From Megascapheus bottae (lineage: Eukaryota; Chordata; Mammalia; Rodentia; Geomyidae), in NCBI GenBank assembly GCA_024803745.1, contig JANJXV010000101.1, positions 2,915,001-2,979,000 on the forward strand: a DNA stretch of 64,000 nucleotides, read 5' to 3'. The first letter of the stretch is position 1; every line of letters begins with the position of its first letter. Under the pieces are notes generated by a model, which saw only the letters and a program-made list of their open reading frames with translations, was not told where the DNA came from and made no database searches. Made by a program: the position numbers and the translations under genes. This document shows positions 12,787 to 24,330 of the stretch, piece after piece.

Positions 12787-14506
12787 AAATACCCCGCGTC
12801 GACCAAAGGAGAATAGCAGATCATAAACGACCACGGTGTAACCTAACAACACTTAGCAGATAGTGCAATGAGAGTGGAAGTACAGTCTCCGTTTTACTTG
12901 TTCGGAGATCACGATGAAATAAAACCAGGTACGGTGAAGTTGCATGAGGAAGAATGAAATACTCCGCTAAGACAAGGAGGTTCTAAGCGGAAAGAGGAAT
13001 GCCTTAGTAATTTCAATGGCAAAATCCAGTATCCATTACACTGCAGGAAACCCTCCAAGAAGTAAGAGCAGATACCTTGAAGTTCCTTGTGGTAGAGTAA
13101 AGGACCAGGTTTCCATAGAGGAATGTGAGTGATAGTCCGTCTCCCTTGTAGGGGATAAAGCACCACGCTGAAATAAAAGCAGATACAATGAAGTTGCAGG
13201 AGAAAGATAAAATATCCCGCTTCGACCACAAATGTTTGAGCAGATAGAAAAAGGACAAGGGAAGTTCAACGCAAATCCAGTATCCATATTCCATGTGGTA
13301 GGAAAAACGACAATGTTCCCGAACAACTCTTAGTAGATAGAGCCATTTCGGTGGATGTACAGTCTCCCTTGTACTTGTTCGGAGACCACGACGAAATGAA
13401 AGCAGGTACGCTGAAGTTGCATGAGGAAGAATAAAATACACCGCTTAGACAAGAAGGTTCTTAGCATAAAGAGCAATAAGGTAGGAAGTTCAATGGCAAA
13501 ATGCAGTATCCATTACTCTGGACGAAAACCTCCAAGAAGTAAAACCAGATACCTTGAATTTCCTTGTGGTAGAGTAAAGGACCAGGTTTCCATAGAGCAA
13601 TGTGAGTGATAGTTCAGTCTCCGTGTAGGGGAATAAGCACCACGCTGAAATAAAAGCAGATACAATGAAGTTGCAGGAGGAAGAAAAAATATCCCGATTC
13701 GACCACAAATGTTTGAGCAGATAGAACAGGACGAGGGAATTTCAAAGCAAATCCAGTATCCGTATTGCATGTGGGAGAAAAAATGACAACTTTCGCCGAA
13801 CAACTCTTAGCAGATAGAGCAATGTCGGTGAAAGTACAGTCTCCGTTGTACTTGCTCAGATACCACGACGAACTAAAATCCGGTACCCTGAAGTTGAATG
13901 AGGAAGAATAAAATACACCGCTTAGATAAGAAGGTTCTAAGCAGAAAGATCAATGCCGTATAAAGTTCAAGGCAAAATCCTCCAAGAAGTTAAACCAAGA
14001 AAACCTCCAAGAAGTAAAACCAGATTCCTTGAAGCTGCTTATGGTAGAGTAAAGGACCTGGTTAACATAGAACAAATCTTAGTAGGTAGAGCAATGTCAG
14101 TGGTAGTTCAGTCTCCGTTGTACTGGATGAAGCACCCCGCTGAAATAAAAGCAGGAATTTCCAGACAAAATACCGTACCCTTTACACTAGATGAAATCCT
14201 CCCAGAAGTAAAAGCAGATACGTTGAAGTTCCTTGTGGAAGAATAAAAGACCACGGTAACCGAACAACACTTAGCAGATAGAGCAATGTCGGTGGAAGTA
14301 CAGACTCCGTTGTACTTGTTCGGAGACCACAAGAAATGAAAGCAGGTACGCTGAAGTTGCATGAGGAAGAATAAAATACCCCGCTTAGACAAGAAGGTTC
14401 TTAGCAGAAAGAGCAATGCCATAGGAAGTTCAATGGCAAAATCCAGTATCCATTACACTGGACAAAAACCTCCAAGAAGTAAAACCAGATACCTTAGCAG
14501 ATAGAG

Positions 14507-15775
14507 CTTTGAAAACGGGAGCACAATTTTAGATTGGTATTATCACTGTCTCTTTCTTTTTGTGAACTTACAGATAAATCTAATACCACCACTGATCACC
14601 ACTTTATGACAAAAAAACCCCACTCAATTCAATTTCTATTGCATTTAAGTCCCCCTGAACCTACAGTATTATTGAACATTTAGATATACACTATTGCTCA
14701 AGAAGCATCAAATGTAGATCCATGCATTATTAAAGTTGAAGGAGGAACGGAGATGGAAAAATAGTATGAAAGACAAAAAGGGAGTTAAGAAAAGAGTAAT
14801 GTAGGAGTTTAAGATTAATATAGTAATGAAGAAAAGGGATAGCATAAGGATAACTGACCTAAGGTGATAGAAAGGTAAAATACTGATTACAAAATTAAAA
14901 AAAATTAAGATAAACTCATGAGAATAAGAAGAGTAATAAGAAGAATATATAAAGAGGAAAGTATGTATAAGAGAGATCAATTATAATAATGTTAAAATGT
15001 AAAAATAAACAAAAAATAAAAAAGTAAGAAAAAAGGTGCAGGGAGATTCCACACAATTGTGAGTTCCTAGACAAGAAATACTAGTGTTAAGAACCAACAG
15101 ACTAAAAAGCAGGTGACTGTATCAATATAAATATCATTTGTATCTAGTCTGTACCCAGGGTTGTCACTATGTTTATAGGAATGACCACAATGACAGAAGC
15201 TGGGCGGGGGGAAGAAAGAATCATAACATTTTTTTTAAAAAGGTGGAGATTAAATGGCAAAAGAAAAAGAACACATAAAATGCAAAATGAAAAAGGGTAG
15301 AAAAAAAGGAAAAAAAGAAATAAAAAGGGGTATTCTTCAGTTTTCTTTTTTTGGGAGGACGGGTGGTGGACAGGATAGGAAACCTGTGTTTCCACTAAAT
15401 TCGGGATCCAGACCCTTCAAAAAGTCTTTTTCTCTTGCCATCTGGCTTTGTGGATTTTCTGATCAGTTTGCTTGATAGGGCAGAAAAAAAGAAACTGGTA
15501 GATTCCAGAGAGGCTTTGTTTATCAGGACTGTGGCCCGGTGCAGGGGGGAGAAACTTCTGCTAGCACTGTGTGGACATCTAGCTAAGCTGCTTCTGGGAA
15601 ATCATTTACCCTTTTTGAAAGATGGAGCTGACAGCACCACTCCTCAGACTCCAGCTGGTTTGGCAGGGTCTTTGCCAGCAGTCAAGATGGTGCTGCTCTT
15701 GGCCAGTGGCGGAGGGAATTCCCTCCCAATGTCATTCCATGAGCTTCTCTGAACACTCACCTCCCATATTCTCTT
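14507..15775 (-). mobile_element. L1 5'UTR fragment (L1-B), antisense
   Basis: The reverse complement matches the 5'UTR of the L1 at 24331 and the ORF1-proximal 5'UTR of the L1 at 43668-50516. Shared landmarks include GATTGGTATTATCACT, GTAGATCCATGCA, the A-rich antisense of the L1 T-rich tract, and ACTAAATTCGGGATCC. No ORF1 or ORF2 follows: the element is cut off by the satellite array on its ORF-proximal side. The right boundary is approximate. Confidence 0.75.
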
Positions 15776-16692
15776 CCCTAGGCTCCACTTGAAGGTGAAG
15801 AGTCCCTTGTTAGAATTGGCACTCATGCTTTGAACAAACACTTTTTTGCCTTCTGGGTATTGTTAAAACTGAATTATGTGGACAGGAAAAATAGTTGAAT
15901 AGCTTGAAGAATTTAGAAACTATGAGAAGTGAGCACTGCAACCCCTTGTAAAAGGCTCAAAGCTTCCCAGCCCACTGGTAAAACAACTGGTAAAACCTGT
16001 CCTTTACTACTCATTATGAGTAGAAATACATTAGGTTTCCTGTTAGTGTATGGAAAAATTATTACACTGTTTATTATTTTAAACTTCATACAGATAAATG
16101 TTTCACCTTAGATGCTTCTTTTCTCATAATTCTGGAAGCAACTGCTTATTGCAGGAAGCCTCCTAGACTATGAGCCAGGCAATTTCCTCTGGCTTCAGAG
16201 TCACCACATATGTACATACAAGGGCATCTACTGTGCTGGCTAAGTAGTGTGTCTACTCACAGAGCATCTCTATGATGACACATGCAGCCATATTTTTGAC
16301 TCTGTGACCAGGTGTTCCAGGAAGCCATAAGTTGTGAATGATCCTTATTTTTCTAGCCCCCAGAAATTAAAGGGCCAAAACTTAAGATAAAATACAATAG
16401 TACAGAGAACAAAAGTAGTTAAACCTTTTATGTAGGGAGGAACATCCGGATTAAACTTCAAATATCTTAGTAAATAAGAGCAAGAATTGCAAAGCTGGGT
16501 TACAATCCTTCGGAAAAATGAATTTGTTCAGTCATTAGACTGAATAGATGGCCTACAGAACTAGACAACTAATAACCAGAATATGCAGTAAGCTATGAAA
16601 ACTAAAGTCCTCAAGAATCCATAAACCAATCAAAAAGTTTCTAAATAAACTTCTCAAAACCAGAAGTACAGATGCCTAATAAAAATATACAG
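15776..16692. other. Unclassified non-repetitive sequence
   Basis: AT-rich sequence with no tandem structure, no convincing open frame and no repeat family that I recognise. Confidence 0.5.
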
Positions 16693-16890
16693 AGATGGCT
16701 TGGAGTTTGGCCTAGTGGTAGAGTGCTTGCCTAGCATGAACAAGAACCCAGGTAAAATTCCTTGGTACCACATACATAGAAGAAGCTGGAAGTGGTGTTG
16801 TGGCTCAAGTGGCAGACCACTAGCCTTGAGAAAGCTCAAGGATAGTACTCAGGCCCTGAGTTCAAGCCCCAGTGATGGCAAAATATAATA
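16693..16890 (+). mobile_element. tRNA-derived dimeric SINE, plus
   Basis: The left half is ID-like (TTTGGCCTAGTGGTAGAGTG, GCTTGCCTAGCATG) with a decayed B-box region. The right half has GCTGTGGCTCAAGTGGCAGA-type sequence and ends in GCCCTGAGTTCAAGCCCCAG and an A-rich tail. The dimer layout matches ID-like dimeric SINEs known from geomyoid rodents. The family is inferred from memory of that layout. Confidence 0.85.
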
Positions 16891-19295
16891 TACTGAGATG
16901 CTCAAAATCCTTGGCCTCATGGAAAATTAAAGCCAAATGGCATTGAATTTTATCTCCCTCCAGTGATACTATCAATCACTAAGAAGATTAATAAATTCTG
17001 AAACCTATAAATAAATTTATGTTAAGAACCAATGCTACTACCTTGTGAGACTGAGCTCTATTGCCTGTATACATATAACATATCTAAATAATTTCTCTGT
17101 AAAGTTAATATACTCAGTTAAGTATTTCAAAATAATTGATAAAAATCCTATTTCAGAAACTTTGTTCTTCAGGGCACTGAGCTCACTGCCCTGAATTTGG
17201 GTTTAGTTTATATAGAGAAGTAGAAAACATAGAGTTCATTTAGATATTCATTTAGGCTTGAGATAAAGAAGAATTTCCTCTATTACCACAAGTTATCAGA
17301 CCAGAACATGAAAAAATATCTTGATTTATGTTATCATGTCTATTAAAAATTATCTGCTTGAAGGTAATGTTTAGAAGACAAATGTGTGACTCCATTTTGC
17401 CATCAACCTTGACTTACAGACCTGTAAAATTTCTGGTTTCACCAGCATCATTTCTTCCTCAGGAAATAGTAAGTGGGTGCATTTGTGGGGGCCATGGAAT
17501 TGGATGTGGAATTATGGAAACCTGTCTAAATCAACCAACAATGTTCTTGCCTGTTTATGGACATTTGAGTGTGCTAACAGACCCTTGAGGGTGATATAGT
17601 AGTATCTTTGGTTGACACCTCTCTAGCATAGGTTGTTTCTGACCATTTCTCCATGCAACAGACATGACATCTTCTGCTGCAATCAAGTTACCTCATCGCA
17701 AAAGGCTTTCAGGCAAATAGTTTCTGGACACAGATGTTAGACAAAATGCAACAATTTAATTTCATCCCTGGAGCTTCATTCTCTTTGGTCTTAAAAATTA
17801 TAGCACCTGGAGAAAGAAGTAAAACCTGAAAATTTTGAATCACCCTACACTACCAATTGGTCCAATATCACAGATTTCTGGGACTATTGAAACTTAGATT
17901 CTGAATGCAGAAAGGGTTCAACTTTGCTTAAAATGGACTGATACTTATTGGTAAAAACAATACAGAGGGAACACAGGTGTTTACATCAAAGGCCTCTAGT
18001 CACAGCGCTCACAGTTCACATTGAAAATATGCATCCAAGTGCAAAGAACTTAGCAATGGTAGATACATGAAGCATCGACATGCAACCCACTCACCAACTG
18101 AAGATGACATGAAGAATTACTCCAGGACAATCAGTAGAGAAAATTCAGACTTAAAATGGCCTATTTGCCTCCTCTGAAAATGCTGCACCAGAGATGTCCT
18201 CTTGGGTTCATTCTCATACTTCACATAAGTCAAGGACATTGACAACACAGACAAACCAAAGCCACTTCTTAGGATGGCTGCCTCATTTCCTCAGTCTAAA
18301 AAGAAGTGTTTCATCCTTATGTCCCAAGAGTCTGTGTTTACCTTTTGAACAAGCCACCTTGGCCCACAAATGTCTGTACATTTGATGCACATAGAGGATG
18401 CAACATTACCTTTGCTGCAGCTCATAGTGATCACAGCATCCTGAAGTCCTAGAACCTGCCTCACAGTAATAGTGAAAGCCACCTGTTACCTGTGGAGGCA
18501 TAAACTATAGAACCTCCTGAGTTTTGTGGAAGACAAAGTTACTAGTCTTGAACAGGAGGATGCAAAACTGAATGCAGAATTTGTACCTGAAATAGTGCAC
18601 TTCCACTGGGGAAACTCATACTATCTCCAGAACACTTCTGGAACTGTAAATTCTGCAAGTTCGATGTGTTCACATTCAGCACATGTACGTTGGCCTGTGC
18701 AACTCTTTATCTGCTTGGAATCCATTCTTGCCAGTAGACCCCCTCCACAGAAGACAGCTCTCCAGAAGAGCTGGTACCACTAAATGTGGCAATAGCTTCC
18801 TCTAAAGTGACATCCTAGACCACTCACCATCTACTCAGAATAAACAGTCACAGCTATATTTTTGAATCTACCAGCTTCAAGACCTTCATTGGCTCTGGAT
18901 TAGCATACATAGCTTAGAGCAAGCACACCACCAGCTACTGGTAAAATACAAAAATATAAGGATTCAGCCCTACTACCATTCCCTTCATAATGTAATGAGA
19001 CATGCTAACATCCTGAAACCCCTCTCTAGGAATGTACATCTGCTTTTCCATGCAAGTACCCAGCCACCAGGTTGAGCAAGACTTGGGCGAGGTCCTCTCC
19101 TGGATGACTGTGAGTGGAGTGGCTTGATGATCTGGCACCAACAAACCTGCTTGTAGGTTGGGCCTACATGATAAGCTTATCATGGCAATGTTCTCAACAT
19201 CACTGAATACACTATCAGGTTAGGTTATTCAGGAGACTTCAGAGAAACCTTCCGTTAAATAGATTGAAGCACAACAAGTGTATTGTGCTAATTAA
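16891..19295. other. Unclassified sequence, possibly old degraded repeats
   Basis: No clear gene or element recognised. A small cysteine-containing frame on the minus strand (18291-18482) and another (18935-19183) stand out from background. They lack splice context that I can defend and have stops on either side. They could be remnants of an old pseudogene or chance. Confidence 0.4.
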
Positions 19296-19712
19296 TTTTT
19301 CATATATTTTTATTGTAATAAATAGAAGGGTTACATTTTATTTGCCAGACATACGGTGCATTACTTCACATACATTGATACCCTTCTCAGGTCTTGGTCC
19401 CCATTTCCCTCCCTCCTCCCCCACCCCTCATCTTTTCCCCCCCTTCCCTATTCAACTTCAAATAACCGATTATGCACACACACACACACACACACACATA
19501 TACATATACAATATATCAGATAAAGAGGAGAAATACTGTAACAATATGGGATAACCAAGGGACAGCAAAACAGATGAGAGAGATAACATAGTATATCACT
19601 CATTTTATGGCTTTTGTTTCTATATCTTGGAGGTCCTTTCATTAGTGTCATTTTATATGGCCTTATGAATCTATGTTTTGTTCTATTGTAAATTTCTGCT
19701 AGGATATTGTGC
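19296..19712 (-). mobile_element. Old L1 3' end, antisense
   Basis: The sequence begins with antisense poly(A) and TTTTATTGTAATAAATAGAAG. It then follows the L1 3'UTR seen in the other copies: GGTGCATTA, CACATACATTGATACCCTT, a C-rich run, ATATCAGATAA, GGGACAGCAAAACAGATGAG and GGCTTTTGTTTC. It is more diverged than the copies at 34850 and 43668. Confidence 0.85.
19475..19498. repeat. (CA)n microsatellite
   Basis: Twelve uninterrupted CA dinucleotides followed by TATACATATACA, within an antisense L1 3'UTR. Confidence 0.95.
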
Positions 19713-19932
19713 TAATTTATAACATATCCGTGTCTCCAAAAATTCCTCAGAGTTAAAATCCATTGTGTCATGAAAGAGCAGGAAACTAAGTTTCCGTACT
19801 TCATTCTTTTCCTTAACCAAACTACTGAGTTAAAGAGACAGAGCTATGGAAGCAAAGTAGTTTTAGTCAATTCAAGTTCCAAGGCTGGTTTCACGACAAA
19901 GCTAACAGTTTTCCTTGGATACTGCAATGCCA

Positions 19933-20137
19933 TTTTTTGCCAGTCCTGGGCTTGAACTCAGGGCATAGCACTGTCCTTGGACTTTTTTTCAAAGCTAGTG
20001 CTCTACCACTTTGGCCACAGCACCACTTCCAGCTTTTTCCTATGTATGTGGTACTGAGAAATCAAATCTGGGTCTTGGTGCATGCTCTTGGTGCATGCTA
20101 GGTAAGCATTCTACCACTAGAACAAAGTCCCAGCCCT
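19933..20137 (-). mobile_element. tRNA-derived dimeric SINE, minus
   Basis: Reverse-orientation copy of the dimer at 16693. It reads TTTTTTGCCAGTCCTGGGCTTGAACTCAGG, then the antisense of the second half (CTACCACTTTGGCCACAGCACC) and of the ID-like head (CTAGGTAAGCATTCTACCAC), ending in CCCAGCCC. A short internal duplication (CTTGGTGCATGCT, twice) is present. Confidence 0.85.
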
Positions 20138-21444
20138 GCAATGCTATTTTTAGATGCTAAAATAGACACACAACAGGATCAGCAAACAACAAAAAAAGAC
20201 ATAACCAGCCAGTTAAGGTGATTAGTTTGTCACTTTCACTACCATCTACCATGGGATACATTTTGAACTCTATAATAGATGAAGTCTGCCACTTTAAGGC
20301 CTTGAATATCTAAGCTGAAGGATTCTGTGGTTTATTCTTCGCTCATAATCCCACTAGTGGAAATTCAGAGGAACAGATCTGGATTACCATAGGCCACCTT
20401 GATGAAGCTAAGGAAAGAAGCTCAGTGACTTTCAAGTTGATCTCATAGTTCTACCAACTAGAAGTTCTCAGGACAGTTTGAGTAGTTTCTGGGTTTACAA
20501 CCAAAGTCAAAGGCAGTCTAGATCATGCTGGTATGTGACTTCAGAAGTCTGGGTGTTAGGTTGGAAACATGTAGGATGTTCTAGAGTCTAATTCCTACCC
20601 ATAAGACTTGCAAAGGTAGGGGCCAGGACCAGACTAATGTTTTAGCTCATGAAAAATTCTTCGTAATACTGCCATGGATTTGGACATAAGACTTCAAACT
20701 TGACCTTCAGTGATCCTTCCAGACACAAGCTACTAAGTATATCTTGGAGACTACCTACTCAATTACTGAGACCTCATCATATCTGGGGCATCCTGAACAA
20801 CAGATACAACTATTTTGCTTCTAATAATATCACATAAAGACAAACCCTTCTCCTGGACAACCTTCTATATGCTTGGTCCTCAACAATAGCATCATGCTTC
20901 CACAGCCACAGTCCCTTGGAATACTCACATGGAGAAACAAACTCTCCAGAGAGAGCTGACCTACCAAGCATTTCCCATTTACCTCATATGTAGAGCACTG
21001 ATGGCAGTACCTTAGGGCTTCATGAGAAATAATTTCATAGGCTGCACTGTAGTGTCTACCACACAAGTCACTGAATCTTCCAATATCTCAGCCAACCAAG
21101 TGGCATTGCTTTACCTTACCTCAGACCCACTACAGTGCAATTAAGGCCAATAATTCTCAGTTTTGAAAAGTTTTTTCATATCATATTTCAAATGTTATGT
21201 TTAACAAATAAATATTCTAGAAGGAAATCTCTATATGTAATCACTGTCACATAGATTTTTTAGAACATAACTTCAATTAAGCTGAGGGTTTGTATGTCAT
21301 AGGTACATACCAATCTATATAAAATTATATCTATAGAGTATATAGATCATATATTTTTATGTCAATGTAGTTATGTTTATATCCCCAAGACAATGTCCAT
21401 AATTCTGAGTACCAAATATTGAGTCATCACTCTTGTACTGTTTG
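20138..21444. other. Unclassified sequence
   Basis: No element recognised. A minus frame at 20830-21066 is rich in Cys and His, but it has no start context or neighbours that would make it a gene. The right part (21170-21440) is very AT-rich. Confidence 0.4.
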
Positions 21445-22797
21445 GATCTAATATCTACATATTAAGGAAACCAAGTGCCTTTTATTTCTTTGGTCTTGAC
21501 TTGTCTCACTCCACATGATTCTGTATAGTTTCATCCACTTCCTAGCAAATCGCATTATTTTATCTTGTGTGTTGGCTATGTAGAATTCCGTTGCATGTAA
21601 GTACCACGTTTTTTGTATCCATTCATCTGTAGTGGGGCATCTGGGTTGTTTCCATTGCTTGGCTATTGTGAAGAGTGTAGAGATGAACATGGCTGAGCAG
21701 TGGGCCTTATCATATCCTGTGTTATGATGCCCAGGATTGGTATGGTGGGATTGTAGGGAAGGTCTATTTTTAGTTTTTTGAGAAAGCTCCAAACTGACTT
21801 CCAGAGTAGCTGTAGTTGACATTCCCACTACCAGTGCAGTAGGCTTTGTCTTTCTCCACACTCCCGCCAGCATTTGTTGCTATCGGAGTTCAGAATACGG
21901 AGTTCAGAGTATTGGCTATTCTAATTGGGTTAAGGTGGTATCTTAGGGTTGCTTTTGTTTACATTTACTTTATGACCATGGGTGATGAGCATTTTGTCAT
22001 ATGTTTTTCTGCAATTTTAACCTCCTCTTTTGATAAGTCTCTGTTTTGTTTCCCATTTAGTGATTATTTTGTTGAGTTTGGAGTGGGGGATTATTTTCAT
22101 GAGTTCCCTGTAGATATTGGATATTAAGCATTTGTCTGATGTGTTATTGGTAAACATCTTTTCCCAGTTGGTTATCTGTCTTTCTACTTTAGTAGCTAGG
22201 CAATTGTCTGTGTAGAAACTTTTTATTTTTAGGAGTCCTATTTGTGGAGTCTCTCTCTCCAATCTGTTGTGACCCTGGGACTCTGTTCAGAAAGCTTTTA
22301 TCTGTGCCTATAAATTACAGTGTCTCTCATATTCTATCATGTAGCAGTTTCAGAGGTTTAGATCTGATATTGAGTACTTTGATTCATTTTGAGTTAATGC
22401 TTGAGCATGGCGATAGGCTGGGATCAATTTTTAGTTTTCTACAGGAGGCTGCACAATTTTGCCAGCACTAATAATTGAATAGACTCTGTTTATTTCACTG
22501 CATATCTCTGGCTCATTTGTAGAATATAAACTGACTATAGGTATGTGGTTTTATTTCTGGATTTTGTGTTCCATTGATCTTCTGGTTTATTTTATGCCAA
22601 TTCCATGCTGTTTTTGTTATTATGGCTCTATTGTACAGTTTGAAATCTGGTATTGTAATACCACCCGTATTGCTCTTTTTGCCTAGAATTATTTTGGTTA
22701 TTCTAGGTCTTTTGTTCTTCCACATGAAACTATGGATTTCCCCCTGTATTTCAGTAAAGAATGCCCTTGGGATCTTCATTGGGATCATGCTTCGCTA
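21445..22797 (-). pseudogene. Old L1 ORF2 C-terminal fragment
   Basis: The minus strand encodes fragments of the L1 ORF2 C-terminal third. About 21448-21873 covers the region before and around the terminal zinc-finger segment and the WIQKTWYLHATEFY block. About 22017-22262 covers a middle segment (TNWEKMFTN). About 22513-22788 covers IPRAFFTEIQGEIHSFMW. Stops and frame changes separate the pieces, and divergence is clearly higher than in the other L1s here. It carries no promoter and no tail at its left end. It is a dead remnant of an older L1 subfamily. Confidence 0.85.
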
Positions 22798-22866
22798 GCA
22801 GGTTGCTTATGTCTTAGGGAATGACAGGCATAATGATGCTCACATGCGGTACTTGACAGGAGATAG

Positions 22867-22982
22867 AAAACTCCCATTCTCACATAAAAGAGAGCTTACC
22901 GAGCTCTGTTTGGAACCCATCAAGAAGAAAACTCCCATCCTCACACAAAAGACGGCTTACCAAGCTGTGTTTGGAATCCCAA
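22867..22982. repeat. Small ~58-bp direct duplication
   Basis: AAAACTCCCATTCTCACA followed by AGAGAGCTTACCGAGCT and TGTTTGGAA is repeated immediately as AAAACTCCCATCCTCACA, AGACGGCTTACCAAGCT and TGTTTGGAA. It lies between the L1 remnant and a SINE. Confidence 0.85.
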
Positions 22983-23002
22983 ACCCACTCTCACCACAGT
23001 GA

Positions 23003-23202
23003 GGGCTGGAAGTTGTGCCTAGTGGTAGAATGCTGGCCTAGCATGCACGAAGACCCAGGTACGAATCCTCCTGTCAACATACACTAAAAAAAGCAGAAAG
23101 TGGTGTGGCAGTTCAAGTGGCAGAGCTCTAGTCTTGAGAAAATTCAAGGACAGTGCTCAGGCCCTGAGTTTAAGCCCCAGGATTGGCAAAAAAACCCTCA
23201 AA
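23003..23202 (+). mobile_element. tRNA-derived dimeric SINE, plus
   Basis: ID-like head (GCCTAGTGGTAGAATGCTGG, CTAGCATGCACGAAGACCCAGG), right half with CAAGTGGCAGAGCTCTAGTC and GCCCTGAGTTTAAGCCCCAG, and an A-rich tail. Confidence 0.85.
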
Positions 23203-23275
23203 ACAGGAGACAAAGCCAAAGTGAAATCCTTCTCTTTGAATATTATACAGTGATATTTTCTCTCAAGAAGTTAGA

Positions 23276-23486
23276 GTCTAGGTGTGTGTGGCTTAAGGGT
23301 AGAATACTATAGAATGATTGCCTAGCATGCACGTCCTGGGCTGTATTTCACAGTATCACAAAGACAGAAAAGGCTGGAATTGGAGCTGTAACTCAAGTGG
23401 TAGAGAACAAGCCTTGATCACAGAGAGGCTCAGAACATAGCCCAGGCCTTGAGTTCAAGCTTCACATACGGCAGAAAAAAATTAAT
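23276..23486 (+). mobile_element. Diverged tRNA-derived dimeric SINE, plus
   Basis: A more decayed copy of the same dimer: TGCCTAGCATGCACGTCCTG, AACTCAAGTGGTAGAG and GGCCTTGAGTTCAAGCTTCA, then an A-rich tail. An internal duplication (AGAATACTATAGAATGATTG) disrupts the A-box region. Confidence 0.75.
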
Positions 23487-23872
23487 ACAGAGGTTAATGC
23501 TTCTATATAGATTCATACAGGGTATGTATTTTCTACCAGTCCATAAATGAGGGCACACAGAAAACCAAGTAAGAGAGACCAGCTCTTCTGTAGTTTTACC
23601 CTTGGAAAAGGGCAACCACAGGCCCCAGATTCACAGCTGAGTACCTTGAACCTAATGTTGCTCTAGGTAAGTAACTCCAAAGCCTACCCTTTGTCTCAAC
23701 TTACACTGAATTGATTTTCCATTCAACTTGGGCTCAAGTGAGAACCACCAAGCAGATCTACAAAAAAACCAACAATAGTTCTTGTATGTTACTCTGGTGA
23801 GTGGACACTTCATACCACACATCAGGCATCCCTAGAGCAACAGACCAAGACTATGGAAAGGCAGCCCACATC
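23487..23872. other. Unclassified sequence
   Basis: No gene, tandem repeat or element recognised between the SINE and the next L1 3' end. Confidence 0.5.
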
Positions 23873-24330
23873 CCCATTTCCCTCCTCTTACCCCTCCCAA
23901 TCATATGGTTTCTCCCCTTTCCTTCCCTATTTCAAATAAACAAATAAACATATACAATATACCAGGTAACAAAGTCAGATACAGTAACAATATGAGATAA
24001 ACCAAAGGGCAACAAAACAGAAGAGAAATACATAGTTCATTAAGAACAATAATCTCACTAGATAAAGCTCTTGTTTCCATATCTTAGAAATACTTTGATT
24101 TAGTCGCATCCTATATGACCTTACGTATCTAGGTTTTGAGCTATAATAATCCTCTGCTAGGAGAGTCCTAGATGTGTACTAATTATTACAAATGAGGGAA
24201 ACCATTGAGCCTATGTTACTTTGGGGTTGGATTACTTCACTTAATATGTTTTTTTTCCCAGTCTTTGCATTTCCTTACAAGTGGGGAGATGTCATTCTTT
24301 CCGAGGGCAGCATAGAATTCCATTGCAGAG
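23873..24330 (-). mobile_element. L1 3' fragment antisense; target of the L1-A insertion
   Basis: Antisense L1 3'UTR (TATACAATATACCAGGTAAC, AGGGCAACAAAACAGAAGAG) runs into the antisense ORF2 C-terminus (CATTTCCTTACAAGTGGGG, GCATAGAATTCCATTG). It stops at the TSD of L1-A. On the other side of L1-A the sequence continues not as L1 but as the right half of a SINE, so the old target was already a chimeric L1/SINE junction. Confidence 0.8.
24314..24330. repeat. Left target-site duplication of L1-A
   Basis: The 17-base AGAATTCCATTGCAGAG is repeated without mismatch at 32156-32172, directly after the poly(A) tail of L1-A. Confidence 0.95.

Larger units (their letters stand above)
5862..14506. repeat. 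Satellite array of ~130-bp monomers
   Basis: A tandem array of diverged ~123-132-bp monomers. Their shared skeleton includes GCAGATAGAGCAATG, GTCTCCGTTGTAC, CCACGACGAAATAAAAGCAG, TGAAGTTGC and AATAAAATACCCCGC. Several monomer types alternate, and one is a short ~68-base partial form with an occasional ~93-base longer version. The types form higher-order units. The marker AATGTTTGAGCAGATAGA recurs near 5862, 6763, 7217 (variant), 7868, 8768, 9221, 10122, 11025, 12278, 13230 and 13708, giving spacings mainly of about 453 and 901 bases. Many short open frames occur on both strands, but they change frame between copies and are not genes. I do not recognise a named satellite family. Confidence 0.9.

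Noticed and set aside
5939..14422. Dozens of 60-180-codon minus-strand frames in the satellite
   Set aside because: The same sequence is read in different frames in successive units, and indels break it. There is no sign of constrained coding.
5862..14506. CRISPR array or other prokaryotic repeat system
   Set aside because: Monomers are contiguous and mutually similar, with no short identical repeats separated by unique spacers. The surrounding L1s and SINEs show a mammalian source.
5862..14506. CENP-B box that would mark a centromeric satellite
   Set aside because: I looked for the TTCG....A..CGGG pattern on both strands in representative monomers and saw no match. CTTCGACCAC is only a partial resemblance.
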